Under the pieces are notes generated by a model. That model was given only the letters and a program-made list of their open reading frames with translations. It did not search any database and was not told the origin of the DNA. The position numbers and the translations under genes are program-made. Positions 15,025-24,808 of a stretch of DNA of 64,000 bases are shown one piece after another (position 1 is the stretch's first letter; every line of letters starts with the position of its first letter). Location: NCBI GenBank assembly GCA_964215915.1, contig CAXPEB010000027.1, positions 36,995 to 100,994 of the forward strand. Direction: 5' to 3'. Source of the stretch: UBA8524 sp964215915. GTDB lineage: Bacteria > Bacteroidota > Bacteroidia > UBA8524.

Positions 15025-16335
15025 GCCTGCCCTGCTGAATTGCAGCAGGTTTCCGGAAACCCTATTGAGTTCCAGCTCCGCCAGTTTAAGGGCAAACAGC
15101 GCATCAATATAGCGCGCTTCAGCCTCGGTAGCGCTTAACTGAACCTCCCGGAAACGAAAGGCGTCAATTTTCCCGCTTCTCAGCTGCAAGCTCGCCAAAG
15201 TCAGGTTTTCCCGGGTGTTCAATACGTTTTCCGCCTCCAGGCTGACCAGCGTTTTTTGCATGAGGTACTGTTCAAACAAACGGTATACTTCCATACTGAG
15301 GGAATAAGATTCCGACTCCCTTTGCAGGGAAGCAATCTCTTTCTGCACTTTTGCCTCTTGTATGGAACGCTTCACCGCATAGCCGCTAAACAGGTTGTAT
15401 TGAAGCGATACTCCGGCCGAAGGACCAATGCTACGGTTGCTTTGTAAAATACCTACGGCACTTTTGGATTGTACGAAATTGTATTCTCCGAACAGACCCA
15501 GCGAAGGATACCGCTGGCTCTGTTGTCTTTTTATCTCATTGACGGCCAGCCTTTCATTTTGCCGCGCAAGCCTCAACCCGGGGTTCTGTTCTTCCGCAGC
15601 CCGGAGAACCGCTTCGATCAGTAAATCCGGACCCATGGTAAATGAATCCGGAAGTATCAGTGACTTATCCGGAGAAAACCCACAAAGAGCCTTTAAAGAA
15701 AGTGTTCTTGTTTCAATGAGGTTCTTTTCGCGTATCCAGGCGGCACTATCGGCGTTCAGGTCGATCAGACTTTGCAAATACTCCAGCCTGTCGCCAGCGC
15801 CAATCCTCATCTTTTTCGCAGCCAGATCATGCCGTTCCGCCGACAGTTTCAAAGCACTGTCATAGGCCTGCAGCATCTGCTTCCTGGCAATGATCTCGAA
15901 ATACAACATGGCCAGATCATAATGCCGGTTTTCAATCTCCAGCGCCGTATTCAGTGCAGCCTGTTCTTCCAGCAAACGAAGCTGTTCTTTGGTGCTGAGC
16001 ACATAAAAACCCTGAAACAGGGTCCAGTCCAGGCGTATCCCGGCCGAAGCCGATTGGTTAGCGGCCCCTTTGGCCTCGCGCACATCTCCATTGTAGAATT
16101 CCTGCCGAGTATTGAGCACACTCTGCTGAAACCCTGAATTCAGCCCCAATGAAGGCATGCCTCCCGCTGCTCCCGGGCCATTGCGTACGCCGGAAAGATC
16201 TTCCTGCATGCGAACCAGGCGGATGGAGTAATTTTTTTCCAGCAGGCTGTCGCTAAGCATTTTCAGATCCATACTTACCTGAGCTTGCGCCAGCCCGACC
16301 ATCAGCACCATTATCCCAAGGCTAATTCTACGCAT
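15019..16335 (-). CDS. TolC-family outer-membrane efflux protein
   Basis: 438 residues from ATG at 16333-16335, which has a strong ribosome site (AAGGGAGG) and overlaps the RND stop; the upstream start at 16356 is less likely. A signal peptide (ISLGIMVLMVGLAQAQ) precedes two OEP repeats of long coiled helices, ending in SATEAEARYIDALFALKLAELELNRVSG, the typical last helix. It forms the trimeric exit duct. Third gene of an MFP-RND-TolC operon, so it should act with the two genes upstream. Confidence 0.93.
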   Translation of the reverse strand: MRRISLGIMVLMVGLAQAQVSMDLKMLSDSLLEKNYSIRLVRMQEDLSGVRNGPGAAGGMPSLGLNSGFQQSVLNTRQEFYNGDVREAKGAANQSASAGIRLDWTLFQGFYVLSTKEQLRLLEEQAALNTALEIENRHYDLAMLYFEIIARKQMLQAYDSALKLSAERHDLAAKKMRIGAGDRLEYLQSLIDLNADSAAWIREKNLIETRTLSLKALCGFSPDKSLILPDSFTMGPDLLIEAVLRAAEEQNPGLRLARQNERLAVNEIKRQQSQRYPSLGLFGEYNFVQSKSAVGILQSNRSIGPSAGVSLQYNLFSGYAVKRSIQEAKVQKEIASLQRESESYSLSMEVYRLFEQYLMQKTLVSLEAENVLNTRENLTLASLQLRSGKIDAFRFREVQLSATEAEARYIDALFALKLAELELNRVSGNLLQFSRAGS

Positions 16336-19300
16336 CGTTTTCCTCCCTTTTACCAAGATTGACTATCCAGTTCTGCAACCCGCTTATCGATAAATAAATT
16401 GCCGGAACCACATACAGCGTAAGCCCCAGTGAGAATAACAGTCCGCCGATGATGGCAATCCCCATGGGAATACGGCTCGTTGCAGCATCTCCGAGAGCCA
16501 GGGCAATGGGTAAGGCTCCCAGTATCGTTGCCATACTCGTCATAAGGATGGGACGGAAGCGTTGCACCGCGGCTTCCATAACCGCCTCCTTCAATCCCAT
16601 TCCTGCCTTTTTCTTCTGGTTGGCAAACTCCACGATCAGAATTCCGTTTTTCGTCACGATACCGATCAATACGATAATGCCTATTTCACTGAAGATATTG
16701 AGTGTCTGTCCGAAAAGCCAAAGCGACAGCAGGGCTCCTGTAAGGGCAAGTGGTACGGTGATCATGATGGTCAACGGGTCAAAAAAGCTCTCGAACTGGG
16801 CGGACAGAATCAGGAATACCAGCACCAGTGCCAGGATAAAGGCGAACTGCAGGCTGCTGGCACTATCCCGGTATTCTTTGGAAATGCCGGCCAGATCGGT
16901 TCGGAAGTTCTCGGGAAGCACTCCCTTCGCCACACCATCCATCACGTCTATGCCCTCACCCAGCGTTTTTCCTTCTACCGGACGGGCAGATACCGTAGCA
17001 GAAACCGAACGGTTGTAGCGGTGAAGCTGTGGCGGACTGCTTTCCGTATGGATATCCACCAGGTTAGCCAACTGCACATTGTCGCCATCCTGATTCTTCA
17101 CATATACCGAAGTAAGGTCCAGCGGTTCATTCCGGTCGTTTCTGCGGGCCTGGCCGATCACCTGGTACTGTTTTCCATCCTTGATAAAATACCCAAAACG
17201 CTGACCACTGAAAAGCAGCTGGATGGTTTCGGCCACATCGCGCACGGAAACACCCATCAGCCGGGCTTTTTCCCGGTTTATCGTCAGCTTGATCTCGGGT
17301 TTACTGAACTTAAGGTTTACATCGATTACCTCAAACATGCCGGTTTGTCCGGCACTATCTACGAACCTCGGAAGCACTTCTTTCAGTGCGTCGAAATTGG
17401 GTGCTTTCAGAACAAACTGAACCGGCAATCCACTCAGGCGGCCTCCACCGATGGTCTGGTCCTGCACCACATAGGTCCTGGCAAAAGAATACGCAGACAG
17501 CTTGCGGCTTAGTTCTGCAGCTACTTCCCCTTGCGAACGGTTTCGCTCCTCCGGCTTCTTTAGCGTAATCCGCACAAAGGCGGAGTTGATATTGATGGAT
17601 GAGCCGAAGCCGGGAGAAGTCACGCTAAGCAGCGACTGCTTTTCGGAAAGGGTATCCGTTAGTTCGATCAGCTCGCTCACATAGCGGTCCATCATCTCAA
17701 AAGAAGTCCCCTCGGGGGCAGTGGCCACGATACGCAAACGGCTTTTATCTTCCATAGGAGCCAGTTCTTCCGGAAGGGAGGATAAGAGCAGGTAAATACC
17801 GCCCATACAGAACACCACGATCAGCCAGGCCAGCCTGGGCCAATGCATCGTTACCTTCAGGGTACGCTGATACAGGTTGTTCAGGCCATCGAAGGCCGCA
17901 TCCGTTTTGAGCAGCCAGCCGGGGCGCTTCTTGCTTTTGCGCAGCAGCCGGGAGCTCATCATCGGCGTCAGGGTCAGGGAAACGACCGTGGAAATGATGA
18001 CGGTTCCGGCCACTACCATCCCGAATTCACGGAACAGGCGTCCGGTAAGTCCCTGGAGAAAAATGATCGGCAGGAATACGGCTGTCAGCGTAATGGTGGT
18101 GGAGATCACCGCAAAAAACACCTCCCTGGAACCAACTACACCGGCTTCCTTCGGGCGCAACCCCCGCTCTACCTTGGCGTAGATGTTTTCCATAACCACA
18201 ATGGCATCGTCAACCACCAGTCCGGTGGCCAGTACAAGTCCGAGCAGCGTGAGGATATTGATGGAATAATCGAGCAGGTACATGATAAAGAACCCGCCTA
18301 CCAGGGATACCGGTATGGCAATTACCGGGATCAGAGTGGTTCGCCAGTTTCGCAGGAAGAGCAAAATGACGAGTACCACCAGGATAAAGGCGATGAGGAT
18401 GGTTTCCTGTACCTCGCTGATGGCGCTGCGTATGGATTGTGTGGTATCGAGGGCTACCCCGATTTGGTAATCCTCCGGTATCTCTTTTCGTATCTGATCG
18501 ACGATATCGTAGGCCGCATCAACAATCTCGATATAATTTGTTCCGGGCTGCGGCGTGATCGCCACCCCGATCATGGGGATGCCACCGTCTCCGCGCAACA
18601 AGGTTCTTTCGTTTTCGGGGAGCAGCTCGGCCCGGCCAATATCTTTGAAACGGACCAGAACATCATCCGTTTCTGCAATTATCAGTTCATTGAATTCCTT
18701 TTCGCTGCTGAGCCGGCCAAAGGTTCGAATGGTTAATTCGTTCCGGTAACCCTCCACCCTTCCCGAAGGAAGCTCTACGTTCTGTTCCTGCAGGGCATTG
18801 CGAACATCCAGCGGAGTAAGGTTGAAAGCAGCCAGGCGGGCAGGATCAATCTGCAGCTTCATGGCGTACTTCTTTTCTCCCCATATCCGGATTTCGCTGA
18901 CACCGGGGATGGTTTGAAGCCGCTCTTTGAAAACATTGTTCCCGATTTCGGTGAGTTCCAGCAGGCCCCGTTTATTACTTTGTACCGTTATGGATAGAAT
19001 GGTTTCCGCATCGGCATCCGACTTGACCACGATAGGTGGGTCTGCATCTTCGGGTAGGTTCCTCACCGCACGTGATACCTTGTCGCGCACATCGTTGGCT
19101 GCAGCTTCCAGGTTAACATCCAGGTCGAACTCCACCGTAATGGAGCTTCTTCCGTCGCTACTGATAGAAGACAAGGTACGGATACCGGCTATCCCGTTAA
19201 TGGACTCTTCCAGGGGCTCGGTAATCTGCGACTCAATCACATCCGCATTGGCACCGGTGTAGTTGGTGGTAACCGTGATAACCGGCGCATCGACACTCGG

Positions 19301-19411
19301 GAATTCACGAATACCCAGATAGGTGAGGCCGATGAGCCCGAAGAGGACGATAAAAATATTGACCACGGTAGCAAGTACCGGTCTTTGTATGCTTAGCTCG
19401 GAAAGATTCAT
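16328..19411 (-). CDS. RND-family (AcrB/MexB-type, HAE1) efflux transporter
   Basis: 1027 residues, the full RND length. It opens MNLSELSIQRPVLATVVNIF, with the first membrane helix at about 10-30. Two pairs of large periplasmic loops and 12 membrane helices are visible. Helix 4 has the proton-relay aspartate pair (LATGLVVDDAIVVMEN, near residue 405), and GIVTKNGILIVEFANQ lies in helix 10. It exports hydrophobic compounds in exchange for protons. Start and stop overlap the flanking genes by a few bases, so the three are one operon. The substrate cannot be read from sequence. Confidence 0.96.
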   Translation of the reverse strand: MNLSELSIQRPVLATVVNIFIVLFGLIGLTYLGIREFPSVDAPVITVTTNYTGANADVIESQITEPLEESINGIAGIRTLSSISSDGRSSITVEFDLDVNLEAAANDVRDKVSRAVRNLPEDADPPIVVKSDADAETILSITVQSNKRGLLELTEIGNNVFKERLQTIPGVSEIRIWGEKKYAMKLQIDPARLAAFNLTPLDVRNALQEQNVELPSGRVEGYRNELTIRTFGRLSSEKEFNELIIAETDDVLVRFKDIGRAELLPENERTLLRGDGGIPMIGVAITPQPGTNYIEIVDAAYDIVDQIRKEIPEDYQIGVALDTTQSIRSAISEVQETILIAFILVVLVILLFLRNWRTTLIPVIAIPVSLVGGFFIMYLLDYSINILTLLGLVLATGLVVDDAIVVMENIYAKVERGLRPKEAGVVGSREVFFAVISTTITLTAVFLPIIFLQGLTGRLFREFGMVVAGTVIISTVVSLTLTPMMSSRLLRKSKKRPGWLLKTDAAFDGLNNLYQRTLKVTMHWPRLAWLIVVFCMGGIYLLLSSLPEELAPMEDKSRLRIVATAPEGTSFEMMDRYVSELIELTDTLSEKQSLLSVTSPGFGSSININSAFVRITLKKPEERNRSQGEVAAELSRKLSAYSFARTYVVQDQTIGGGRLSGLPVQFVLKAPNFDALKEVLPRFVDSAGQTGMFEVIDVNLKFSKPEIKLTINREKARLMGVSVRDVAETIQLLFSGQRFGYFIKDGKQYQVIGQARRNDRNEPLDLTSVYVKNQDGDNVQLANLVDIHTESSPPQLHRYNRSVSATVSARPVEGKTLGEGIDVMDGVAKGVLPENFRTDLAGISKEYRDSASSLQFAFILALVLVFLILSAQFESFFDPLTIMITVPLALTGALLSLWLFGQTLNIFSEIGIIVLIGIVTKNGILIVEFANQKKKAGMGLKEAVMEAAVQRFRPILMTSMATILGALPIALALGDAATSRIPMGIAIIGGLLFSLGLTLYVVPAIYLSISGLQNWIVNLGKREENDA

Positions 19412-20460
19412 GGCCGGCCCATTACTTGTTTAACCTGTACCGGCATACCTGCCCGCGCCTGAAGAATTCCGGTGACCAGCACGGTATCTCCTGCTGACAG
19501 CCCCTGGGTAATCTGAATCCGGCTTTCGGTTCTCAACCCTGTCTTCACCTGCGTTTCCTGTACCTGTCCGTTTTTCAGGGTAAACACCTTTTCAGCGTTT
19601 AGCTCAGGCACAATCGCTTCGGAGGGAAGCATCACTGCATCGGGAATTTCCTCCATATTCAGAATAACCTTCACAAAGGTCCCAGGGATCAGGGCCTGAC
19701 CTGGGTTATCGGTTTTAGCCTGTACCTTCAGGTTACGGCTCCCCGGATCGATGGCAGCATCGGTGGCGTAGACATGGGCCTTGAACGTGTCATTTGTTTC
19801 CCCGACAACGGCAAGGACCTGCAGGCCCGTTTTGATTTGTGAAGCCAGTTTTTCCGGCACCTCGAAGGCTATTTTGATGGGATCCGTTTGCACCAGGCGA
19901 ATCAGTTCCTGACCCGTCGTAACATATGCGCCGGGGCTTACCATTCTCAAGCCGGCTTTGGCATTGAAAGGGGCCCGTATATGGCAGCGATCGATTCTCA
20001 CCCGAATCAATGCAATATCCGATTCCAGTTCGGCTACCCGATTAACGCTTGCGTCATACAACTCCTGGCTCAGTGCATTTTCCCGGAACAAGTCTTCATT
20101 TCGTTTCAGTTCGCTCTTAGCCAGGTCAAGCTGTACCAGCAGCTTTTTGAGCTCTGCCTGATATTCGCTGTCATCGATACTGAAGATCCGACTTCCCCTG
20201 GAAATAGATTGACCTTCCACAAAGAAAAGTTCCGTAATCCGGCCACTTATCTCCGATTTGAGCATGACCTCTTCGGCAGGCACCAGGGTACCCGTACTGT
20301 AATATTTCTCGTTGAGGTTCTCGGGCTGTACCACCACCACATCCGCCTGAAGGGATCGGTTACCTCCATTTCCGGGTGGTTTTTTTGCAGTATCGGTACA
20401 GGAAAAAAGAATTATGCTTGACAGGCCGAATAATATCAGCCCCTTGTTGATCTCTGGCAT
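19408..20460 (-). CDS. Efflux RND transporter periplasmic adaptor (membrane fusion lipoprotein)
   Basis: 350 residues from ATG at 20458-20460, with AAAGGA before it. Lipoprotein signal FGLSSIILFSCTD, so it is anchored in the inner membrane. Order: beta-barrel/lipoyl half (VLKSEISGRITELFFVEGQSISRGSRIFSID), a helical hairpin (about 95-145), the second lipoyl half (RIDRCHIRAPFNAKAGLRMVS), then the beta-barrel domain. It links the RND pump to TolC. It overlaps the RND gene as ATGA and is the first gene of the operon. Confidence 0.94.
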   Translation of the reverse strand: MPEINKGLILFGLSSIILFSCTDTAKKPPGNGGNRSLQADVVVVQPENLNEKYYSTGTLVPAEEVMLKSEISGRITELFFVEGQSISRGSRIFSIDDSEYQAELKKLLVQLDLAKSELKRNEDLFRENALSQELYDASVNRVAELESDIALIRVRIDRCHIRAPFNAKAGLRMVSPGAYVTTGQELIRLVQTDPIKIAFEVPEKLASQIKTGLQVLAVVGETNDTFKAHVYATDAAIDPGSRNLKVQAKTDNPGQALIPGTFVKVILNMEEIPDAVMLPSEAIVPELNAEKVFTLKNGQVQETQVKTGLRTESRIQITQGLSAGDTVLVTGILQARAGMPVQVKQVMGRP

Positions 20461-20581
20461 GCGTTTCCTTTTAACACTCCGCAAGGAAATCGGTTTGATT
20501 TCCAACGGCGCAATTTAGGTAGAAATAAGCATACCAATTCGGGATGAAAACAGGGAAAAGATTTCCCCACTTTTTGCACGC

Positions 20582-20728
20582 TTAACGCAAGCTGGATATC
20601 CGCTTAAGCAGAACTTCTTCGCTCAAAGTAATCCGGAAATGTACCCGGAAAAAACGCAGCAAAACCGCGCTGGACGTCTTTTTACGCTGAATGGCCTTTA
20701 ACAGTTGCAGGTTGATAAGATCACTCAT
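20582..20728 (-). CDS. 48-residue small basic protein, candidate
   Basis: ATG at 20726-20728 reads MSDLINLQLLKAIQRKKTSS and continues to TAA at 20582-20584. It is predicted amphipathic-helical and basic (7 Lys/Arg in the first 30 residues). Support is positional: AAAGGGG lies about 10 bases before the ATG, and an exact TAnnTTTG box (TACATTTG, minus strand at 20753-20760) lies 25 bases upstream. No family is recognised. It sits between the efflux operon and a divergent lipoprotein gene. It could also be the leader of the efflux operon, whose first ATG is 120 bases further on. Confidence 0.4.
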   Translation of the reverse strand: MSDLINLQLLKAIQRKKTSSAVLLRFFRVHFRITLSEEVLLKRISSLR

Positions 20729-20752
20729 AATATAAATCCCCTTTATGTTTCT

Positions 20753-20760
20753 CAAATGTA
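20753..20760 (-). promoter_or_regulatory. -7 promoter box upstream of the 48-residue ORF and the efflux operon
   Basis: TACATTTG on the minus strand matches TAnnTTTG exactly. Apart from the small ORF, 20461-20901 holds only this promoter and the presumed promoter of the divergent lipoprotein gene. Confidence 0.5.
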
Positions 20761-20901
20761 AAGCGGTGTTTTCTGGGATAACCCCACTATTGAGGAATTT
20801 GTTTACGCATTTGATGAAACGTTCGTCCGAAGATGATTTGCTTTAACTAAATAATTTTTGGAAATTCCATCAACAAAGTATACTTGTATCAAACGATTGT
20901 A

Positions 20902-21405
20902 ATGAAAAGAAAACTACACACTTACATTTTGGCTTTGCTGGCCGTGGGTTCACTGAGTTTAGGAGCCTGTTCCAAAGACGATGATGGCGGAAGTGGCTCC
21001 GGAAGCGGCGGCAGTGGCGGTGGCGGAACGGGTAAAACCAGCAACCTCGAAGCGACCATTGACAACAAAGCATTTAACTACAGCAGCATGGTTGCCACGT
21101 ATGAGGCAAGCACCGGATATCTGGACGTTACTGCTTATGACAAAGACCAGGTGACCACAGTGAGTCTGTATATTGATCTGAATGGTTCCACAACACAGAC
21201 CATCGGTTCCGATGCCTTCGGAAATGTACAGGTTTCCAGCACCACAGAAGGCCTTTACCAGGGCACCAGCGGTATGCTAACCATTACTTCCAATAATAAA
21301 ACGGCCAAAACCGTTGAGGGCACTTTCGAATTTCAGGCAGTGAACAGCAACCAGGTCAGCATCAATATTACCGGAGGTAAGTTCTACGTAGATTACTCCA
21401 AATGA
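20902..21405 (+). CDS. Lipoprotein with Gly-Ser linker and beta domain
   Basis: 167 residues from ATG at 20902; the GTA-region start at 20884 gives an unlikely N-terminus. The signal MKRKLHTYILALLAVGSLSLGAC has its cysteine at about residue 23, then KDDD. A flexible Gly-Ser linker (about 30-48) separates the lipid anchor from a beta-rich domain of about 115 residues ending ITGGKFYVDYSK. DDD after the lipid-bearing Cys is typical of surface lipoproteins in this phylum. The domain resembles small lipocalin-like domains of Bacteroidota lipoproteins, but I cannot name the family. It ends in its own terminator. Confidence 0.8.
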   Translation: MKRKLHTYILALLAVGSLSLGACSKDDDGGSGSGSGGSGGGGTGKTSNLEATIDNKAFNYSSMVATYEASTGYLDVTAYDKDQVTTVSLYIDLNGSTTQTIGSDAFGNVQVSSTTEGLYQGTSGMLTITSNNKTAKTVEGTFEFQAVNSNQVSINITGGKFYVDYSK

Positions 21406-21431
21406 TCCGGACCTCCGGGTTCAAAACATTG

Positions 21432-21457
21432 AAAAGCCCGCTATTGCGGGCTTTTTT
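21432..21457. terminator. Bidirectional terminator between the lipoprotein gene and xth
   Basis: AAAAGCCCGC (21432-21441) and GCGGGCTTTT (21446-21455) form a perfect 10-bp stem with a TATT loop and T/A runs on both sides. It serves the rightward lipoprotein gene and the leftward xth. Confidence 0.85.
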
Positions 21458-21460
21458 GTT

Positions 21461-22231
21461 CTATTTGATTTCCAGCAAGGTATACATGGGGCAATGATCC
21501 GAATGTTTGGCTTCGGGCATGATGCGCGATTCTTTCAGCCAGTTCCGGATTACGTCGGTCAGCATAATATAATCGATACGCCACCCCTTGTTTCTTGCAC
21601 GGGCGTTCGCACGGAAACTCCACCAGGTATACTGATCGGGTTCGGGATGAAGACTCCGGAAGCTGTCTACATACCCTTCTTCCACAAACTTGTCGAACCA
21701 GGCACGCTCTTCAGGCAGAAACCCGCTTGAGTTCTTGTTGCCTACAGGGTCATGGATATCGATGGGCTTGTGACAGATGTTATAGTCTCCGCATAAAATA
21801 AGGTTGGGTATTTCCTTGCGCAGCGTATTGACATAATCCAGGAAAAAGTCCAGCCACCTCATTTTAAAAGCTTGTCTGTCTTCCCCGCTTGATCCGCTGG
21901 GATGGTAAATGCTGAGAACCGAATACCCGGCGTAATCGGCGCGGATCACACGCCCCTCCCGGTCATACAGCTCATTGCCACAACCGTATTCCACATGCAG
22001 TGGCTCCTCCTTAGTGAACAAAGCAACACCACTATAGCCGGCCTTTTCTGCGGAGAACCAGTAATGCTTGTATCCCAGGTGGTCAAAAATGGCCGTATCC
22101 ACCTGTTCCTTATACGCCTTGGTTTCCTGCAGACAGATCACATCAGGATTCTCTTCCTGAAGCCATAGGGCAAAACCCTTATTCAATGCTGCACGGATAC
22201 CGTTTACGTTGTACGTTATGATCTTTTTCAT
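21461..22231 (-). CDS. xth: Exodeoxyribonuclease III
   Basis: 256 residues, normal for the Xth/ExoA family. It opens IITYNVNGIRAALNKGF, followed by QETKA (metal Glu), GDYNICH, and the C-terminal SDHCP with the catalytic His. The enzyme cleaves DNA at abasic sites and has 3'-5' exonuclease and 3'-phosphatase activity in base-excision repair. It starts 3 bases after the stop of the E1 dehydrogenase gene and should be co-transcribed with it. The functional link is not obvious. Confidence 0.95.
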   Translation of the reverse strand: MKKIITYNVNGIRAALNKGFALWLQEENPDVICLQETKAYKEQVDTAIFDHLGYKHYWFSAEKAGYSGVALFTKEEPLHVEYGCGNELYDREGRVIRADYAGYSVLSIYHPSGSSGEDRQAFKMRWLDFFLDYVNTLRKEIPNLILCGDYNICHKPIDIHDPVGNKNSSGFLPEERAWFDKFVEEGYVDSFRSLHPEPDQYTWWSFRANARARNKGWRIDYIMLTDVIRNWLKESRIMPEAKHSDHCPMYTLLEIK

Positions 22232-22234
22232 GGT

Positions 22235-24286
22235 CTAATAGGCTAACAATTCGCGCAGGGCTTGTGCTACTTTCTCTCCGTTTGGCAGCATTTCACTTTC
22301 CATACCCATGTTCAGCGGAACGGCTGGAACGTCAACAGACCCGAGTGTTTGAACGGGTGCATCCAGGTTCTGGAAGCAATTGCGACTGATCCTTCCTGCC
22401 AGGGCTTCGGCAAAGCTGTTGCGCAGTGTTTCTTCTGTAAGGATGAGAACCTTACCGTGCTTCCTGGCTTGCGCGTACACAGCCTCTTCATCGCAGGGAT
22501 TCAGTGTTCGCAGATCGAGGATTTCCACTTGTCCGGGTAGTTTTTTGGCTGCCGCAAGCGACCAGTATACACCCATTCCATAAGTAATCACTCCCACCGA
22601 TTCCCCGTTTTCTACTTTTTCTTCTTCCGCTTCCAAAGCAACCCGTGCTTTGCCAAGCGGGATAATATAGTCCTCGTCGGGTTCAATGGTTTTTGCCAGC
22701 TCAGTACCCGGCACCTTACTCCAGTAGAGCCCCTTATGCTCAAACATGACTACGGGATTGGGGTCGTAAAAGGCGGCCTTCATCAGGCCTTTCATGTCTG
22801 CGGCATTGGATGGATAGACGATTTTAATGCCTTTGATCTGCAGAATGCTGCTTTCCACCGTGCCGGAATGATACGGTCCGCCGCCGCCGTAAGCACCGGT
22901 TGGCACCCGGATCAGGGCCTGCACGGGAAATTTTCCCATAGACAGGTAACAGCTCTTGGAAAGCTCCGTAACCAATTGGTTGACTCCGGGCCAGATATAA
23001 TCGGCAAACTGTATCTCTACTATGGGTTTGCACCCCACAGCACTGAATCCGGCCGTGGACCCTATGATATACGCTTCCTGGATGGGGGTGTTGAATATCC
23101 GGTGGTCGCCGTATTTTTTTCCGAGGGTTGCTGCTTCCCGGAATACTCCTCCAAGGCGGCTGCCCACATCCTGACCGTAAAGCAAGGCTTCCGGATGTTT
23201 TTTCAGAATTTCATCCATAGCAAAAAGGGCGGCATCCACCATGATCACCGGCTCTTTCCCGGCTGGCGCGCGCTCCCCTTTTTCCTCCGTAACCGGGGTA
23301 GGTGCAAATTCATGATCGGTCAGGTTGTCGGGATGCGGTTCTTCAGCATTTTTGGCGGCCTCAAAGTCCTTGGCAATTTTTTCAACGGCCTGTTTCTCCA
23401 TCTCCTCCAGCTCTCCTTCTTCGACGCCCAGGTCCAACAATACTTTTTTGAGTGCAGGGTATGGATCGGTTTGCGCATGAAGGCTAAGGTCGTCTTCGGA
23501 ACGGTAAAATTCCTTTCTTACCCCTGAGGTATGGTGCCCGAGCAGCGGTACGGTAGCATGCACCAGAATGGGTTTGCTTTTTGTCCGGGCGTAGTCCAGA
23601 GCCTTATTCAATTCATCGTAGGAACTTAAGAAGTTGGTACCGTCCACGCGTACGCGTTTCATCCCTTTGAAACCGGACGCATATTCATAGGCATCCATGG
23701 CTCTCATTTCCTTGCCTGTGGCAGAAATCCCCCATTCATTGTCCTGTATCAGATAGACGATAGGCAGGTTATGCAAAACCGACATCTGGAAGGCTTCGGC
23801 AACTTCACCTTCGGTAACGGATCCATCCCCAAGCGAGCATAGCACCACCGGTTTGTCTATCCCCTCCAGCAGGTTCATGGACTGCAAATAAGAAATTCCG
23901 TGCGCCATTCCGGTAGCCGGAATAGCCTGCATACCCGTTGCACTCGATTGATGAGGCATCTTGGGCATATCGGGCCGTTTCAAAGAGGGGTGAGCATAAT
24001 ATGTTCTTCCCCCACTGAAAGGGTCGTCTTTTTTGGCCAGGAGCTGGAGCATGAGTTCATAGGGAGTCATCCCCATGGCCAGCAACATGCCCTCATCCCG
24101 GTAATACGGAGCCGCATAATCAGAGGGTTTTAAAAGCAGGCCGGCTGCCATCTGAATAGCCTCATGCCCTTTGGATGTTGAGTGTACGTATTTGGTGATC
24201 TGCCTGTTAGCATCGTATATATCAGCCATAGCTCGAGCTTCACTCATGAGCCGATACACGTGGAGAAGGGTCTTTTTATCTACCAT
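22235..24286 (-). CDS. Fused alpha/beta E1 component of a 2-oxoacid dehydrogenase complex
   Basis: 683 residues from ATG at 24284-24286; the annotated upstream extension lacks family sequence. The alpha half (about 1-330) has the thiamine-diphosphate motif GDGSVTEGEVAEAFQ with LIQDN, and the phosphorylation-loop-like HHTSGVRKEFYRSEDD. After an acidic linker, the beta half (about 350-683) has EIQFADYIWPGVNQL and IRVPTGAYGGGGPYHSG. Members decarboxylate pyruvate, branched-chain 2-oxoacids or 2-oxoglutarate and transfer the acyl group to E2 lipoate. The single-chain fusion is common in Bacteroidota. No E2 or E3 gene is nearby, so the substrate is open; branched-chain 2-oxoacids are the usual guess. 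Confidence 0.92.
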   Translation of the reverse strand: MVDKKTLLHVYRLMSEARAMADIYDANRQITKYVHSTSKGHEAIQMAAGLLLKPSDYAAPYYRDEGMLLAMGMTPYELMLQLLAKKDDPFSGGRTYYAHPSLKRPDMPKMPHQSSATGMQAIPATGMAHGISYLQSMNLLEGIDKPVVLCSLGDGSVTEGEVAEAFQMSVLHNLPIVYLIQDNEWGISATGKEMRAMDAYEYASGFKGMKRVRVDGTNFLSSYDELNKALDYARTKSKPILVHATVPLLGHHTSGVRKEFYRSEDDLSLHAQTDPYPALKKVLLDLGVEEGELEEMEKQAVEKIAKDFEAAKNAEEPHPDNLTDHEFAPTPVTEEKGERAPAGKEPVIMVDAALFAMDEILKKHPEALLYGQDVGSRLGGVFREAATLGKKYGDHRIFNTPIQEAYIIGSTAGFSAVGCKPIVEIQFADYIWPGVNQLVTELSKSCYLSMGKFPVQALIRVPTGAYGGGGPYHSGTVESSILQIKGIKIVYPSNAADMKGLMKAAFYDPNPVVMFEHKGLYWSKVPGTELAKTIEPDEDYIIPLGKARVALEAEEEKVENGESVGVITYGMGVYWSLAAAKKLPGQVEILDLRTLNPCDEEAVYAQARKHGKVLILTEETLRNSFAEALAGRISRNCFQNLDAPVQTLGSVDVPAVPLNMGMESEMLPNGEKVAQALRELLAY

Positions 24287-24455
24287 TTTTAAGGAACCTG
24301 CAAGTATACGAAAATTGAATTCCCGGCGCAGAATCCGACCCGGGATTCTTCCTCTAGGCATGCGCCTTTACGATATATCCTGCTTCCCGGTAATAAATAT
24401 TAGGAATTCCTTAACTTGCAAATCCTTCCCTTTTGCCAAATATTTGGAATTAGCT

Positions 24456-24806
24456 ATGACACAATTTGTTCGCTTGGACACCTTTCCTGAATATGCCATA
24501 ATCTCATTTCAGGGAGTTAGTAATCTGGATGCTAATTCAGCGCTCCGCGTTAAAGCTGAAATGAAAGGCCTGATCGATGAGCAGGTCTCGAACGTATTGA
24601 TTGACCTGAGCAATGTTTCTTTTATAGATAGTACCGGTTTCGGGACATTGATCTCGGTTTTGAAGACCATTAAAAACAAAAACGGGAAACTGATCCTGGT
24701 CGGGGTTTCTCCGGAAGTTCAGGAGCTTATGGACCTCATGCAACTTCTGAATGTCTTTGAGCTGGCTCCGGACACCAAGTCGGCACTTGTTCAACTTAAT
24801 GCCTGA
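24456..24806 (+). CDS. STAS-domain anti-sigma factor antagonist
   Basis: 116 residues from ATG at 24456; the much longer open frame upstream overlaps the E1 gene and is not coding. It is a single STAS domain: LDTFPEYAIISFQGVSN, then VLIDLSNVSFIDSTGFGTLISVLK with the phosphorylatable Ser in DSTG at about residue 56. In partner switching, the unphosphorylated form binds and sequesters the kinase. It is followed 2 bases later by the kinase gene, then by the phosphatase, so all three form one operon. Confidence 0.92.
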   Translation: MTQFVRLDTFPEYAIISFQGVSNLDANSALRVKAEMKGLIDEQVSNVLIDLSNVSFIDSTGFGTLISVLKTIKNKNGKLILVGVSPEVQELMDLMQLLNVFELAPDTKSALVQLNA

Positions 24807-24808
24807 GC

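Noticed and set aside
17843..18736. 297-residue open frame opposite the RND transporter
   Set aside because: Rich in Arg, Gln, Gly and His with no fold pattern; complement of conserved membrane helices.
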